From the NCBI GenBank assembly GCA_015057165.1, contig SVEY01000008.1, forward strand, positions 46,140 to 110,139: a stretch of DNA of 64,000 nucleotides, in the 5' to 3' direction. Below the pieces are notes generated by a model. The model was not told the DNA's origin and did no database searches. It worked only from the letters and a program-made list of their open reading frames with translations. The translations under genes and the position numbers were made by a program. Numbering within the stretch: the first letter of the stretch is position 1; every line of letters begins with the position of its first letter. This DNA is from Lachnospiraceae bacterium (GTDB taxonomy: Bacteria > Bacillota > Clostridia > Lachnospirales > Lachnospiraceae). Shown in pieces: positions 43,321-54,187 of the stretch.

Positions 43321-45558
43321 ATGGCAAAGCCAGAAAATCTACTCCACATGGAGTATTCAGAAATAATGCAAAAATCTTATATTGATTATGCAATGTCTGT
43401 TATTGTATCTCGTGCGTTACCTGATGTCAGAGACGGTCTAAAACCTGTTCAGAGACGTACTTTATATGATATGCATGAACTTGGAATCAGACATGACAAG
43501 CAACATAGAAAATGCGCTCGTATCGTAGGTGATACAATGGGTAAATATCATCCTCATGGTGATTCATCAATCTATGGAGCTCTTGTTGTACTTGCTCAAG
43601 ATTTCAAGATGGGAATGCCTCTTATTGATGGTCATGGTAACTTTGGCTCTAAAGAAGGAGATGGCGCAGCTGCTATGCGTTATACTGAAGCCAGACTTCA
43701 GAAAATCACAGAGGATGCATATCTTGCAGATCTTGATAAAGATGTAGTTGATTTTGTTCCTAACTTTGATGAGACTGAGAAAGAACCTGAAGTCCTTCCA
43801 GTTCGTATACCTAATATTCTTGTAAATGGTTCTGAAGGTATTGCAGTTGGTATGGCAACATCAATCCCTACTCACAATTTATCAGAAGTAATTGATGGTG
43901 TTATTGCATATATGAAGAATCCTGATATCAATACAGCTGAAATGCTTGAGATTGTCAAAGGACCTGATTTTCCTACTGGCGGAATTGTTACTAACAAAGA
44001 TGATTTGTTAGAGATATATTCAACTGGTACTGGCAAAATTAAGATTCGTGGTAAAGTTGAGATAGAGAAGCTTAAAGGTGGAAAGCAGGCAATTGTAATT
44101 AAGGAAATTCCTTATACAATGCTTGGTGCTAACATTGGTAAATTCTTAAATGATGTATTTGGTCTTGTTGAGAAGAAACTTACTACGGATATTACAGATA
44201 TTTCTAATCAATCTTCAAAAGAAGGAATTAGAATAGTTATAGAGCTCAAGAAAGGCGCTGATGCTGAAAATGTATGTAACCTTCTGTATAAGAAGACAAG
44301 GTTAGAAGATACATTTGGCGTTAACATGCTTGCAGTTGCAAATGGCAGACCAGAGACTATGGGTATTGTCCCAATAATCAGACATAATGTTGACTTTCAA
44401 TATGAGCTTGCAACTAGAAAGTATACTACACTTCTTAAGAAAGAACGTGATAAGAAAGAAATACAAGAAGGTCTTATTAAGGCTTGTGATGTAATAGACC
44501 TTATTATCGAAATACTTCGTGGAAGTAAATCTGTTAAGGATGCCAAGAATTGCCTTGTTACAGGTGATACCAAAGATATTAAGTTTAAGACAGAGACATC
44601 TAAGAAAGATGCTTCTAAGCTTAAATTTACTGAGAGACAGGCCCAGGCAATTCTTGATATGCGTTTGTCTAAGTTAGTTGGTCTAGAGATTCAGGCATTA
44701 ATGGCAGATTATGAGAATACTATGAAGAATATTCAGGAGTATTCAGAAATACTTGATAAGAAAGCTGTTATGGCCAAGACTATAATTAAGGATTTGAAGG
44801 CTTTTAAGAAAGAGTTTGGTACAGAAAGAAAGACTGTAATTGATAATGTTGCAGAAGCTGTTTTTGAAGAAAAACCTATTGAAGAAATAGATGTGGCAGT
44901 TCTTATTGACAAGTTTGGATATGCTAGGGTTATTGATATACCAACTTATGAACGTAATAAAGAAGCTGCTGATAAAGAAAGTAGACAGATAATTTTTACT
45001 ACTAATCTTTCTAAACTTGGTATATTTACTAATGAAGGCAATCTGCATCTTGTTAAGATTCTTGATCTTCCATTTGGAAAATTCAGAGATAAAGGTGTTC
45101 CAATTGATAACGTTAGTAAGTTCGATATATCTAAGGAAAACTTCCTTCTTGTTGAGGCCTTAGAGAATCTTAAAGGTAAAAAGCTTGTATTTGGTACAAA
45201 ACATGGAATGCTTAAGCTTGTTGATGGTGGCGAATTTGATGTATCTAAGAGAACTACTGCAGCAACTAAATTAGCAGATGATGATGAAGTACTTAGTGTA
45301 TATATTGTTAATGATGGTGATACAGTTGTAATGCAGTCTAAGAATAATTATTTCCTTAGAATAGATGCCATGTCCATACCAGAGAAGAAGAAGGGTGCAA
45401 TTGGTGTAAGAGGAATTAAGCTTGCCAAAGGTGATGAGCTTGTGAAAGTGCATTTTATTACAGAAGGAAAGAACAAGTCTGTATCAGTAAAGGGCAAGAA
45501 GATTCAGCTTAATAGGCTTCATATTGGTAATAGAGATACAAAGGGCGTTAAGAAATGA
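43321..45558 (+). CDS. parC: Type IIA DNA topoisomerase A subunit (ParC/GyrA family)
   Basis: This is the DNA-breaking subunit. The N-terminal winged-helix region contains YAMSVIVSRALPDVRDGLKP and YHPHGDSSIYGAL, with the active-site Tyr in AMRYTEARL (about residue 120). The C-terminal domain (from about 505) is short and divergent and I see no QRRGGKG-type GyrA-box, which is needed for gyrase supercoiling. The 745-residue length is shorter than typical GyrA. These points favour a topoisomerase IV-like enzyme. folC overlaps its stop. Confidence 0.82.
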   Translation: MAKPENLLHMEYSEIMQKSYIDYAMSVIVSRALPDVRDGLKPVQRRTLYDMHELGIRHDKQHRKCARIVGDTMGKYHPHGDSSIYGALVVLAQDFKMGMPLIDGHGNFGSKEGDGAAAMRYTEARLQKITEDAYLADLDKDVVDFVPNFDETEKEPEVLPVRIPNILVNGSEGIAVGMATSIPTHNLSEVIDGVIAYMKNPDINTAEMLEIVKGPDFPTGGIVTNKDDLLEIYSTGTGKIKIRGKVEIEKLKGGKQAIVIKEIPYTMLGANIGKFLNDVFGLVEKKLTTDITDISNQSSKEGIRIVIELKKGADAENVCNLLYKKTRLEDTFGVNMLAVANGRPETMGIVPIIRHNVDFQYELATRKYTTLLKKERDKKEIQEGLIKACDVIDLIIEILRGSKSVKDAKNCLVTGDTKDIKFKTETSKKDASKLKFTERQAQAILDMRLSKLVGLEIQALMADYENTMKNIQEYSEILDKKAVMAKTIIKDLKAFKKEFGTERKTVIDNVAEAVFEEKPIEEIDVAVLIDKFGYARVIDIPTYERNKEAADKESRQIIFTTNLSKLGIFTNEGNLHLVKILDLPFGKFRDKGVPIDNVSKFDISKENFLLVEALENLKGKKLVFGTKHGMLKLVDGGEFDVSKRTTAATKLADDDEVLSVYIVNDGDTVVMQSKNNYFLRIDAMSIPEKKKGAIGVRGIKLAKGDELVKVHFITEGKNKSVSVKGKKIQLNRLHIGNRDTKGVKK

Positions 45559-46820
45559 TAGATAAGAATACAGCTGATAAATTTATAGAAAAAGTTACAA
45601 CCCTTGGTTCAAAACCAGGGCTTGAAAGAATAAAAACTGTTTTATTGCGATTAAATAGTCCGGAAAAAAATTTAAAAGTTGTTCATGTTGCAGGCACAAA
45701 TGGAAAAGGTTCCGTTTGTGCTATGTTGCAATTTGCACTTATGTCTTGTGGTTACAAAGTTGGAAAATTCTCTTCTCCATGTGTGTTCTCAAAATACGAG
45801 CAATATACAATTAATAATGAGGAAATAAGTGAGATAGAATACTTAGGATTTCTATCTAACATTATTGATGTTACAAAGGATATGACAGATGATGAACTTC
45901 CTACTTTATTTGAAGTAGAAGTTATTATTGCTTTATTATTCTTTCAGGCAAATCATTGCAATATTGTTATTATGGAAACAGGAATGGGAGGACTTCTTGA
46001 TGCAACTAATGTATTCTCTGAAGTGGCCTGTTCTGTAATAACATCAATTGGTAAAGATCATATGCAGTTTCTAGGTGATAACTTATCTGATATTGCAAGA
46101 CATAAGGCTGGAATACTTAAGAAGGGTTGCTATGGAATATCTGTTAAACAAGATGATGAAGTTGCAAAAGCTCTTAAGGAATATGCAAGTGAGATAGAAG
46201 CAAAATTTGAATTTGTTGACTATCATCATGTAAAATATATGACTAATAAGAATGAAATATCTTGTAGAGAGTTTAAAAATGTTTCTTTACCTTTCTTTGG
46301 AGATTTTCAATTTGATAATACAGCACTTGCATTAGAGACATTACATATCCTAAGATATCAAGGGTTTGAGATTGACGTAGATAAAGCTATAGAAGGATTA
46401 TCAAGTGCATATCTTCCTGGAAGAATGGAAAAAATCTGTGATAAACCACTTATATTTATAGATGGATGTCATAATAAGCCAGCTGCTTTAAGAATAAAAG
46501 AAACAATTAATAATCATTTTGATAATTTGAGAATTACATTTATAATGGGAGTATTAAAAGATAAAGAAGTATCCAAGATGTTACAGGTACTACTTCCCTT
46601 AGGAAACGCTCTTGTAACTGTTACCCCTAATAATGAGAGGGCGTTATCTGCTAATATGCTGGCTAATGATTGTTTCTTATATGATATAGATGTTACTATT
46701 GCAGATGATTTTGATGATGCTGCTAAAAAGGCATTAGACTACAATAACGATATGATAATTGCTCTTGGTTCTTTGTCATATCTTAAGGATATTAAAGATT
46801 CTTTTGAGAGGATTATATAG
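45555..46820 (+). CDS. folC: Folylpolyglutamate / dihydrofolate synthase
   Basis: FolC adds glutamate to dihydropteroate and to reduced folates. The Mur-ligase P-loop is seen in VAGTNGKGSVCAMLQ (about residues 45-59). Other landmarks are ETGMGGLLDATNVF and the DHMQFLG segment, with GSLSYLKDI near the end. The 421 residues are typical. It overlaps the topoisomerase A stop and opens a folate block with folP and folBK downstream. Confidence 0.95.
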   Translation: MIDKNTADKFIEKVTTLGSKPGLERIKTVLLRLNSPEKNLKVVHVAGTNGKGSVCAMLQFALMSCGYKVGKFSSPCVFSKYEQYTINNEEISEIEYLGFLSNIIDVTKDMTDDELPTLFEVEVIIALLFFQANHCNIVIMETGMGGLLDATNVFSEVACSVITSIGKDHMQFLGDNLSDIARHKAGILKKGCYGISVKQDDEVAKALKEYASEIEAKFEFVDYHHVKYMTNKNEISCREFKNVSLPFFGDFQFDNTALALETLHILRYQGFEIDVDKAIEGLSSAYLPGRMEKICDKPLIFIDGCHNKPAALRIKETINNHFDNLRITFIMGVLKDKEVSKMLQVLLPLGNALVTVTPNNERALSANMLANDCFLYDIDVTIADDFDDAAKKALDYNNDMIIALGSLSYLKDIKDSFERII

Positions 46821-46824
46821 ATTA

Positions 46825-47352
46825 ATGATTGAAAGAATACTATCTGATGAAAGATATCTTGAGAAGATTAATAGATTAAATGAAATAGAAAAAGATAGAA
46901 CCTATTGTAAGCATGATTTAGATCATTTCCAAGAAGTCTATCAGATTCTTAGTATTTTATCATCAAGAAGAGGACTTGATGATTCTAAGAAGTTGTCGAA
47001 GACAATGGCTTATTTTCATGATATTGGAAGAGCTGATTCCTATGATGGAAATCATAGAAAATCTTCATCAGATTTTGCCCGCATACTTCTTGGGGAGTAT
47101 GGAATTTCTGGAGAAGAGATTGATTTAATTTGTTATGCAATTGATAATCATAGTGGAAGAATAGATGTTGAAGATGCATATTATTATATTGATAATAATA
47201 TGGTTGAAGATAGTCTGAGAGATACATGGGCAAAGATTCTTAGAATATCAGACCAATTATCGAGAAACTGTTATATTTGTAAAGCAAATGCAATTTGTAA
47301 GTGGCTTGAAGGAGAGAAAACTAATGAGAATTGGAAACAAAGAATTTGCTAG
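46825..47352 (+). CDS. HD-domain phosphohydrolase in folate cluster
   Basis: The 175-residue protein has the HD-type metal-site pattern: CKHDLDHFQEV (about residue 29) and AYFHDIGRADSY (about 64), plus a later AIDNHSGR. HD-domain proteins are metal-dependent phosphohydrolases. It lies between folC and folP and overlaps folP by 29 bases. An HD gene beside folate genes is common in Firmicutes. The start at ATG 46825 is my choice, with a weak AGAGGA site; longer upstream frames run into folC. Confidence 0.85.
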   Translation: MIERILSDERYLEKINRLNEIEKDRTYCKHDLDHFQEVYQILSILSSRRGLDDSKKLSKTMAYFHDIGRADSYDGNHRKSSSDFARILLGEYGISGEEIDLICYAIDNHSGRIDVEDAYYYIDNNMVEDSLRDTWAKILRISDQLSRNCYICKANAICKWLEGEKTNENWKQRIC

Positions 47353-48145
47353 TGATAAGACACATATAATGGCTATTGTTAATCTAACACCTGATTCCTT
47401 CTATGATGGTGGTAGATTTTTTTCTGATAAAGATATTAATATTGATAAAGTCTTATATTCTGTAGATAACCTAATTAAAGATGGGGCTGATATTATTGAT
47501 ATTGGTGGTGAATCAACACGACCAGGTTTTAAACCCATATCTGTTGATGAAGAATTAAGTAGAATAATACCAGCCATTAGAGAGATAAAGGCAAATTATG
47601 ATATACCTATATCAGTTGATACATATAAAGGGGATGTTGCACGTGCTGTTATAGAAGAGAAAGTTGATATGATTAATGATATAGGCTTTTTGTCTGATGA
47701 TATGCTACAGGCAATAAAAGGAAATGATGTTACTTATTGTCTTATGCATAACAGGAATATTAGTAACATTAATAGAGATGATGCAACAATTACAATGGAA
47801 GAAATGTATAATGAATTTCATAACAAACTTATACTCCTTGAGGAGTACGGATTTAACAGCTCAAATGTTGTTATAGATCCGGGTATTGGGTTTGGTAAAA
47901 GTAATCGTGATGATATTATGATACTTAATAATATGTCTAAGCTTGGTATTCATGATTATCCTGTGCTAATTGGTGCATCTAATAAATCATGTATAGATTA
48001 TGTCACGCATTTAGATAAGGATGACAGATTAGAAGGTACACTAGCAATTACTGCTAAAGCATTCTATAATAATGTTAGTTTTGTTAGAGTACATAATGTA
48101 AGAAGTAATAGATTATTACTTAATATGCTTAATGCAATTAAATAA
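47324..48145 (+). CDS. folP: Dihydropteroate synthase
   Basis: FolP joins dihydropterin diphosphate and p-aminobenzoate; it is the sulfonamide target. The signature blocks MAIVNLTPDSFYDGGRFF, DIGGESTRPGF and PISVDTYKGDVARA are all present, with VIDPGIGFGKSNRDD later. The start at 47324 is supported by GAAGGAGAG nine bases upstream; an ATG at 47288 is less likely. The 273 residues are normal. The start lies inside the upstream HD gene, so translation is coupled. Confidence 0.96.
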   Translation: MRIGNKEFASDKTHIMAIVNLTPDSFYDGGRFFSDKDINIDKVLYSVDNLIKDGADIIDIGGESTRPGFKPISVDEELSRIIPAIREIKANYDIPISVDTYKGDVARAVIEEKVDMINDIGFLSDDMLQAIKGNDVTYCLMHNRNISNINRDDATITMEEMYNEFHNKLILLEEYGFNSSNVVIDPGIGFGKSNRDDIMILNNMSKLGIHDYPVLIGASNKSCIDYVTHLDKDDRLEGTLAITAKAFYNNVSFVRVHNVRSNRLLLNMLNAIK

Positions 48146-48161
48146 TAGAATGGAGGCTTAT

Positions 48162-48974
48162 ATGGAAATTAATATAGTAAATCTTAAGACTTATAGTCAT
48201 ATAGGTGTTTTTGAAGAAGAGAAAAGAGATGGTCAAGAATTCTTAATCTCAATTAACTGTAAACTCCAAGAATGTTATAGTTATAATTCAGATGATTTAG
48301 AGAAGACAGTTAATTATGGTAGAGTTTGTAATCTTGTAATTGATTATATGGAAAATGCCAAATGTGACCTTATAGAGACAGCATGTGAAGATATTGCCAG
48401 TATGATTCTACAAAGCTATGATGTCATAAAAGAGATTACTGTAGAAATACATAAGCCTAATGCACCAGTAGAGGCTGAATTTGGTGATATTTATGCTTCC
48501 TGCAATAAGAAGTGGGAGAAAGTATATCTATCTCTTGGCTCTAATATGGGAGAACGAGATGATTACATTAATGATGCAATTAAAGAACTTAAGCTACAGG
48601 ATAAGATAAGAAATGTCAGATCATCAAGTCTATATACAACTAAGCCTTATGGCAAAGAAGACCAGGATGATTTTAGAAATTGTATATGCGAGTTAGAGTG
48701 TTTCTATACTCCTTTAGAATTACTAGACATTTGCCAGGAAATAGAATCGAAGAATGGTAGAGTAAGAGATGAAGAATGGGGTCCTAGAACACTTGATGTA
48801 GATATAATACTATTTGGAAATAGAATTATTGATACTCCAGAACTTACTGTTCCTCACATTGATATGCAATATAGGGGCTTTGTTCTTGAGCCTCTTTGTG
48901 AAATTGCAAAAGGTGCATATCATCCTGTGTTACAAAAACGCGCCATTGAATTATATAACGATTTACAGAATTAA
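48162..48974 (+). CDS. folBK: FolB-FolK fusion: dihydroneopterin aldolase / HPPK
   Basis: One polypeptide carries two successive folate steps. The first 118 residues are dihydroneopterin aldolase (SHIGVFEEEKRDGQEFLISI and a C-terminal VEIHKPNAPVEAEFGD). From about residue 121 the HPPK domain begins with YLSLGSNMGERDDYI and ends with the catalytic GPRTLDVDIILFG (about 206-218). The start ATG 48162 has GGAGG five bases upstream. FolB-FolK fusions are known in Clostridia. It closes the folate block. Confidence 0.95.
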   Translation: MEINIVNLKTYSHIGVFEEEKRDGQEFLISINCKLQECYSYNSDDLEKTVNYGRVCNLVIDYMENAKCDLIETACEDIASMILQSYDVIKEITVEIHKPNAPVEAEFGDIYASCNKKWEKVYLSLGSNMGERDDYINDAIKELKLQDKIRNVRSSSLYTTKPYGKEDQDDFRNCICELECFYTPLELLDICQEIESKNGRVRDEEWGPRTLDVDIILFGNRIIDTPELTVPHIDMQYRGFVLEPLCEIAKGAYHPVLQKRAIELYNDLQN

Positions 48975-49001
48975 TCTTAACTAGAAAGAATAGGTATTAT
49001 T

Positions 49002-49670
49002 ATGTTTGGAAATTTGAATAACAATATATTTTATAGGGTGATTTTTCCCCTTGCTGTATATTTTATATTATTTAATTTATTATTTTCTCTTCTTAGATAT
49101 ATAAGTGAGACAATGCTTAATAATGGTTTGTCAGGGCTTTATTGTGCTGCTATTTCTGCAGCTATTACGATTGTAGTTATGTATTTCTTTTATAAGAATG
49201 CTTTTGTATACAAAGCAGAGCCTATGTTTGAATTATCAAAGCTTCCCAAAGAGATTCTTTTAATTCTTGCTATAGCTGCCCTTGGAGTAGTTCTTAATCT
49301 TATTGCAACACATTTTCCACTTACTGAAGTCTCAGAAGCATTTTCTAAGGCTGATAATTATTTAGTTGACGGAGATTTGTTTGCAAAGATTCTGGCAAAT
49401 GTAATTCTTGTTCCAGCACTAGAAGAATTAGTTTTTCGTGGAATTGTATGTGGTGAAATAGAGAAGAAACTTGATACTGTGCCAACAGTTATTATATCTG
49501 CCTTTATATTTGGGCTTCTTCATTTTAACTGGGTTCAAATGATATATGCATTTCTTGTAGGATTATTAATAGGATATGTATATGAGGAGACACATAAATT
49601 GTGGGTCGTATATGCAGGACATGCACTTCTTAATCTTACAGTAGTATTAATGGCTACATTTATGGCATGA
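49002..49670 (+). CDS. CPBP-family intramembrane metalloprotease
   Basis: The 222-residue protein has about six membrane helices. The CPBP/Abi motifs are present: EELVFRGIV (about residue 141) with the two Glu and Arg, and FGLLHFNWVQM (about 170) with the metal His, plus AGHALLNL near the end. Family members process or sort membrane proteins or act in bacteriocin immunity; the target here is unknown. It lies between folBK and a DUF2974 hydrolase. Confidence 0.92.
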   Translation: MFGNLNNNIFYRVIFPLAVYFILFNLLFSLLRYISETMLNNGLSGLYCAAISAAITIVVMYFFYKNAFVYKAEPMFELSKLPKEILLILAIAALGVVLNLIATHFPLTEVSEAFSKADNYLVDGDLFAKILANVILVPALEELVFRGIVCGEIEKKLDTVPTVIISAFIFGLLHFNWVQMIYAFLVGLLIGYVYEETHKLWVVYAGHALLNLTVVLMATFMA

Positions 49671-49696
49671 TAATTTGATTGTTAGGAGATGATATT

Positions 49697-50854
49697 ATGT
49701 CTAATATGGTTGACTATATTAAATGGAGAGGAGACTTGACATTTGAACAGGATCCTTTTAATGAGATTGACAATATAATACTATCAGAGCTTTGCTATAC
49801 TAATTTTGATGGTATTGTTCCTGGGCCTTATATTCAGGATAAGGTTTCTTTGACATATGTATATGAGAAGTTCTTTCAAATGTATGACAGGAAGGAACTT
49901 ATGAAGAAGAAAACCTCTCTTAAAGTTGCACCATTTCTTATGGATGAACTTGTTAATTCTAAGAGATTCTCGGATATGTATCTTGCAGGTTATGTTAATG
50001 AAGTAGTAGACGAGGAGGATGTACAGTTCTCTGTTGTAACATTTATTCTGGGTGATGGATCTTATTTTGTGGCATATAGAGGTACAGATTCTACTATAAC
50101 TGGATGGAAAGAAGATATCAATATGGGATATCTCTATCAGACGCCGGGGCAAAAGAAAGCAATGCAATATCTTGATATTAATTTTCGGGATGTAGATGTA
50201 CCTGTCAGAGTCGGCGGTCATTCTAAGGGTGGTAATTTTGCTGTATACGCGTCATCTTTCTGTGCACCTGAAATTCAGGATAAGATTATAAAAGTTTATA
50301 CAAATGATGGACCTGGATTTAGACAGGAAGTAATTGATTCAGAGGGTTATAATAGGATTCTGCCTAAGATATATAGTATTGTTCCTGGTAGTTCTATTGT
50401 TGGAATGCTACTTGAGAACAACTTAGAACATAATGTGGTTAGAAGTGAGAATAGTGGTGCAGCCCAACATGATGCCATGTCCTGGAATGTTAACAGAAAT
50501 CATTTTGTTAGGTGTGCCGGAGTATCTGACAGCAGCGAGAAGTTAGATAAGGCCGTTACTACATGGTTATCAGAACTTAGTGAGGAAGACAGGAAGAAAT
50601 TTATTGATACTTTATTTCAACCATTAGAGGATGCGAATATTAATACGGTAGACGAACTGGGAACCCTTTCTTTTGATAATATTAAGACTCTGAAAAATGC
50701 TATTAAGAATCTTACAGAAGAGCAACATGCTATCCTTAAAGGCTCTATGACAAAGTTCTTATCTGTTTTTCTGGAAATGTTCTTTCCCAGAAAAACAAAG
50801 AATAAGAATAACGCGGGTAATAAATCTTTCTTTGATAATATAAGGAAAAAATAA
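49697..50854 (+). CDS. DUF2974 alpha/beta-hydrolase (lipase-like)
   Basis: The 385-residue protein resembles the DUF2974 (Mbeg1-like) lipase family. The nucleophile elbow GGHSKGGNFAVYAS (about residue 173) supplies the candidate Ser; YTNDGPGF follows. Residues before it (FVAYRGTDSTITGWKED) match the oxyanion-hole region of class 3-type lipases. There is no signal peptide or membrane helix, so it is probably cytosolic. The ATG at 49697 has TTAGGAG upstream; a TTG at 49679 is less favourable. The substrate is unknown. Confidence 0.85.
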   Translation: MSNMVDYIKWRGDLTFEQDPFNEIDNIILSELCYTNFDGIVPGPYIQDKVSLTYVYEKFFQMYDRKELMKKKTSLKVAPFLMDELVNSKRFSDMYLAGYVNEVVDEEDVQFSVVTFILGDGSYFVAYRGTDSTITGWKEDINMGYLYQTPGQKKAMQYLDINFRDVDVPVRVGGHSKGGNFAVYASSFCAPEIQDKIIKVYTNDGPGFRQEVIDSEGYNRILPKIYSIVPGSSIVGMLLENNLEHNVVRSENSGAAQHDAMSWNVNRNHFVRCAGVSDSSEKLDKAVTTWLSELSEEDRKKFIDTLFQPLEDANINTVDELGTLSFDNIKTLKNAIKNLTEEQHAILKGSMTKFLSVFLEMFFPRKTKNKNNAGNKSFFDNIRKK

Positions 50855-51903
50855 TGAAGAAATTCTATTTTATAAAAAGAATCAGCTACAAAGAATATAT
50901 CATGGCTACAGTTGGTATACTCCTTGGTATAGGCGGAGTAGCTTTTATATCATTTCTCTCTGATCAGCCGCTTATGATTGCACCTTTTGGGGCAAGTGCG
51001 GTTCTTTTATTTGGTGCCCCCTTATCGCCCTTTGCACAGCCTCGGAATTTCTTTGGAAGTTATATTGTATCAGGATTAATTGCAATTACATGTGTCATTA
51101 TATTAGGTGACGAGTGGTATGTGGCACCTATTGCGGTAACCCTTGCTATTCTTGCGATGATGGCAACGGATACCATACATCCGCCAGGTGGTGCTACTGC
51201 GTTACTTGTCGCACTTCAAGGAACAGACGATTATTTGTTCATAATTAATCCTGTTGCAATTGGACTATTGATACTATTCATATCTGCTGTTTTATCTTCA
51301 AGAATTTTTAGAGGTATTAGGGAATATCCATTAAGTAAAAAAAGAAATAAAATCCCACCACTTGTTCTTGCATCTTCATCACCAAGAAGAAAAGAATTAT
51401 TAGAAAAGAATAATATAGAATTTAGAATAGAAGTATCTAATGTTCTAGAGAATCACCCGCTTATGGAGCCGGAGGAACTTGTAAAAGAGCTTTCTTTCAG
51501 AAAGGCTAAAGAAGTATATGAGAGATTTCCGAAGGAAATAATACTTGGAGCAGATACTGTTGTATCTATTGATGGCAATATATTAGAAAAGCCGGTAGAT
51601 GAAGCTGATTCCTACAATATGATAAGTGCTTTAAGCGGTCGCGCACATCAGGTGTATACCGGAGTTACAATATATTCTAAGGATAGAAACGTTACTTTTG
51701 TTGAAAAGACTGATGTATATGTTAAGAAACTAAGTGAAGAGGAAATAAGAAATTATATTAAGACCGGCGAAGGCAAAGATAAAGCTGGAAGCTATGCTAT
51801 ACAGGGTGAGTTCAATAAGTATATTGAAAAATATGTAGGCGATTTTGATAATGTTGTAGGACTGCCCACAGGTCGTTTGATTAAAGAGCTTTCCTTATTA
51901 TAA
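50854..51903 (+). CDS. HPP-family membrane protein fused to Maf nucleotide pyrophosphatase
   Basis: One uninterrupted 349-residue frame holds two families. Residues about 1-155 form a four-helix HPP membrane protein (APFGASAVLLFGAPLSPFAQP and TDTIHPPGGATALLVALQG). After a short basic linker, residues about 168-349 are a complete Maf/YhdE domain with LASSSPRRKELLEKN, ILGADTVVSIDG and GKDKAGSYAIQG. Maf proteins hydrolyse non-canonical or canonical nucleoside triphosphates and affect septum formation. I checked the junction and saw no stop or start between them. The ATG overlaps the preceding stop by one base. Confidence 0.9.
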   Translation: MKKFYFIKRISYKEYIMATVGILLGIGGVAFISFLSDQPLMIAPFGASAVLLFGAPLSPFAQPRNFFGSYIVSGLIAITCVIILGDEWYVAPIAVTLAILAMMATDTIHPPGGATALLVALQGTDDYLFIINPVAIGLLILFISAVLSSRIFRGIREYPLSKKRNKIPPLVLASSSPRRKELLEKNNIEFRIEVSNVLENHPLMEPEELVKELSFRKAKEVYERFPKEIILGADTVVSIDGNILEKPVDEADSYNMISALSGRAHQVYTGVTIYSKDRNVTFVEKTDVYVKKLSEEEIRNYIKTGEGKDKAGSYAIQGEFNKYIEKYVGDFDNVVGLPTGRLIKELSLL

Positions 51904-51977
51904 TCATGATATTTTCAACATTTTAATTATAAATGATATTAAAAAAAGCTAATAAAAATCAAAAAAATGAAATTTTA

Positions 51978-52007
51978 CTTGCACTCACCCTCGGTGAGTG
52001 CTAATAT
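51978..52007 (+). promoter_or_regulatory. groE promoter with CIRCE operator (HrcA site)
   Basis: CTTGCACTC-N9-GAGTGCTAA (51978-52004) matches the CIRCE inverted repeat TTAGCACTC-N9-GAGTGCTAA except at the two leading bases. It overlaps a promoter TTGCAC (51979-51984)-N17-TAATAT (52002-52007). HrcA repression is therefore expected. Confidence 0.93.
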
Positions 52008-52088
52008 ATCTTATGGAAATAATATTTCTATTGCATAAAGTATAAAAATGCATAATTAGTATCTATTAAATAAAGGAGGCGTTTAATT

Positions 52089-54021
<1,933 letters not shown>

Positions 54022-54023
54022 TA

Positions 54024-54090
54024 GGGAATAAGGAGGGACCCACGAAGTGGGAGGATGCCTTATGACCAGGTAATACGTCATGGGTCGTAT
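54024..54090 (+). repeat. Structured intergenic element, diverged copy 3
   Basis: ATAAGG (54028-54033) pairs with CCTTAT (54058-54063) around CCCAC-GAA-GTGGG and an unpaired AGGATG. A further stem ATACG / CGTAT lies at 54073-54090. Its layout resembles copies 1 and 2, but the sequence is more diverged, so membership is likely rather than certain. Confidence 0.55.
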
Positions 54091-54092
54091 AT

Positions 54093-54121
54093 TTGAAATA
54101 ACTACTAAGTTATGCTATAAT
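54093..54121 (+). promoter_or_regulatory. degV promoter embedded against a terminator
   Basis: TTGAAA (54093-54098)-N17-TATAAT (54116-54121), with an extended -10 TG, is a near-perfect promoter. The likely start is about 54128, inside the following hairpin. Confidence 0.78.
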
Positions 54122-54158
54122 ACACTTCGTGTGCGAATTCGCCACGAAGTGTTTTTTT
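54122..54158 (+). terminator. Terminator after groEL
   Basis: ACACTTCGTG pairs with CACGAAGTGT around an inner GCGAATTCGC and is followed by seven T. RNA started at the overlapping promoter would lack most of the left arm, so only upstream read-through should terminate. Confidence 0.9.
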
Positions 54159-54187
54159 GTAAGAATAATACATGAGGATTTAATATA

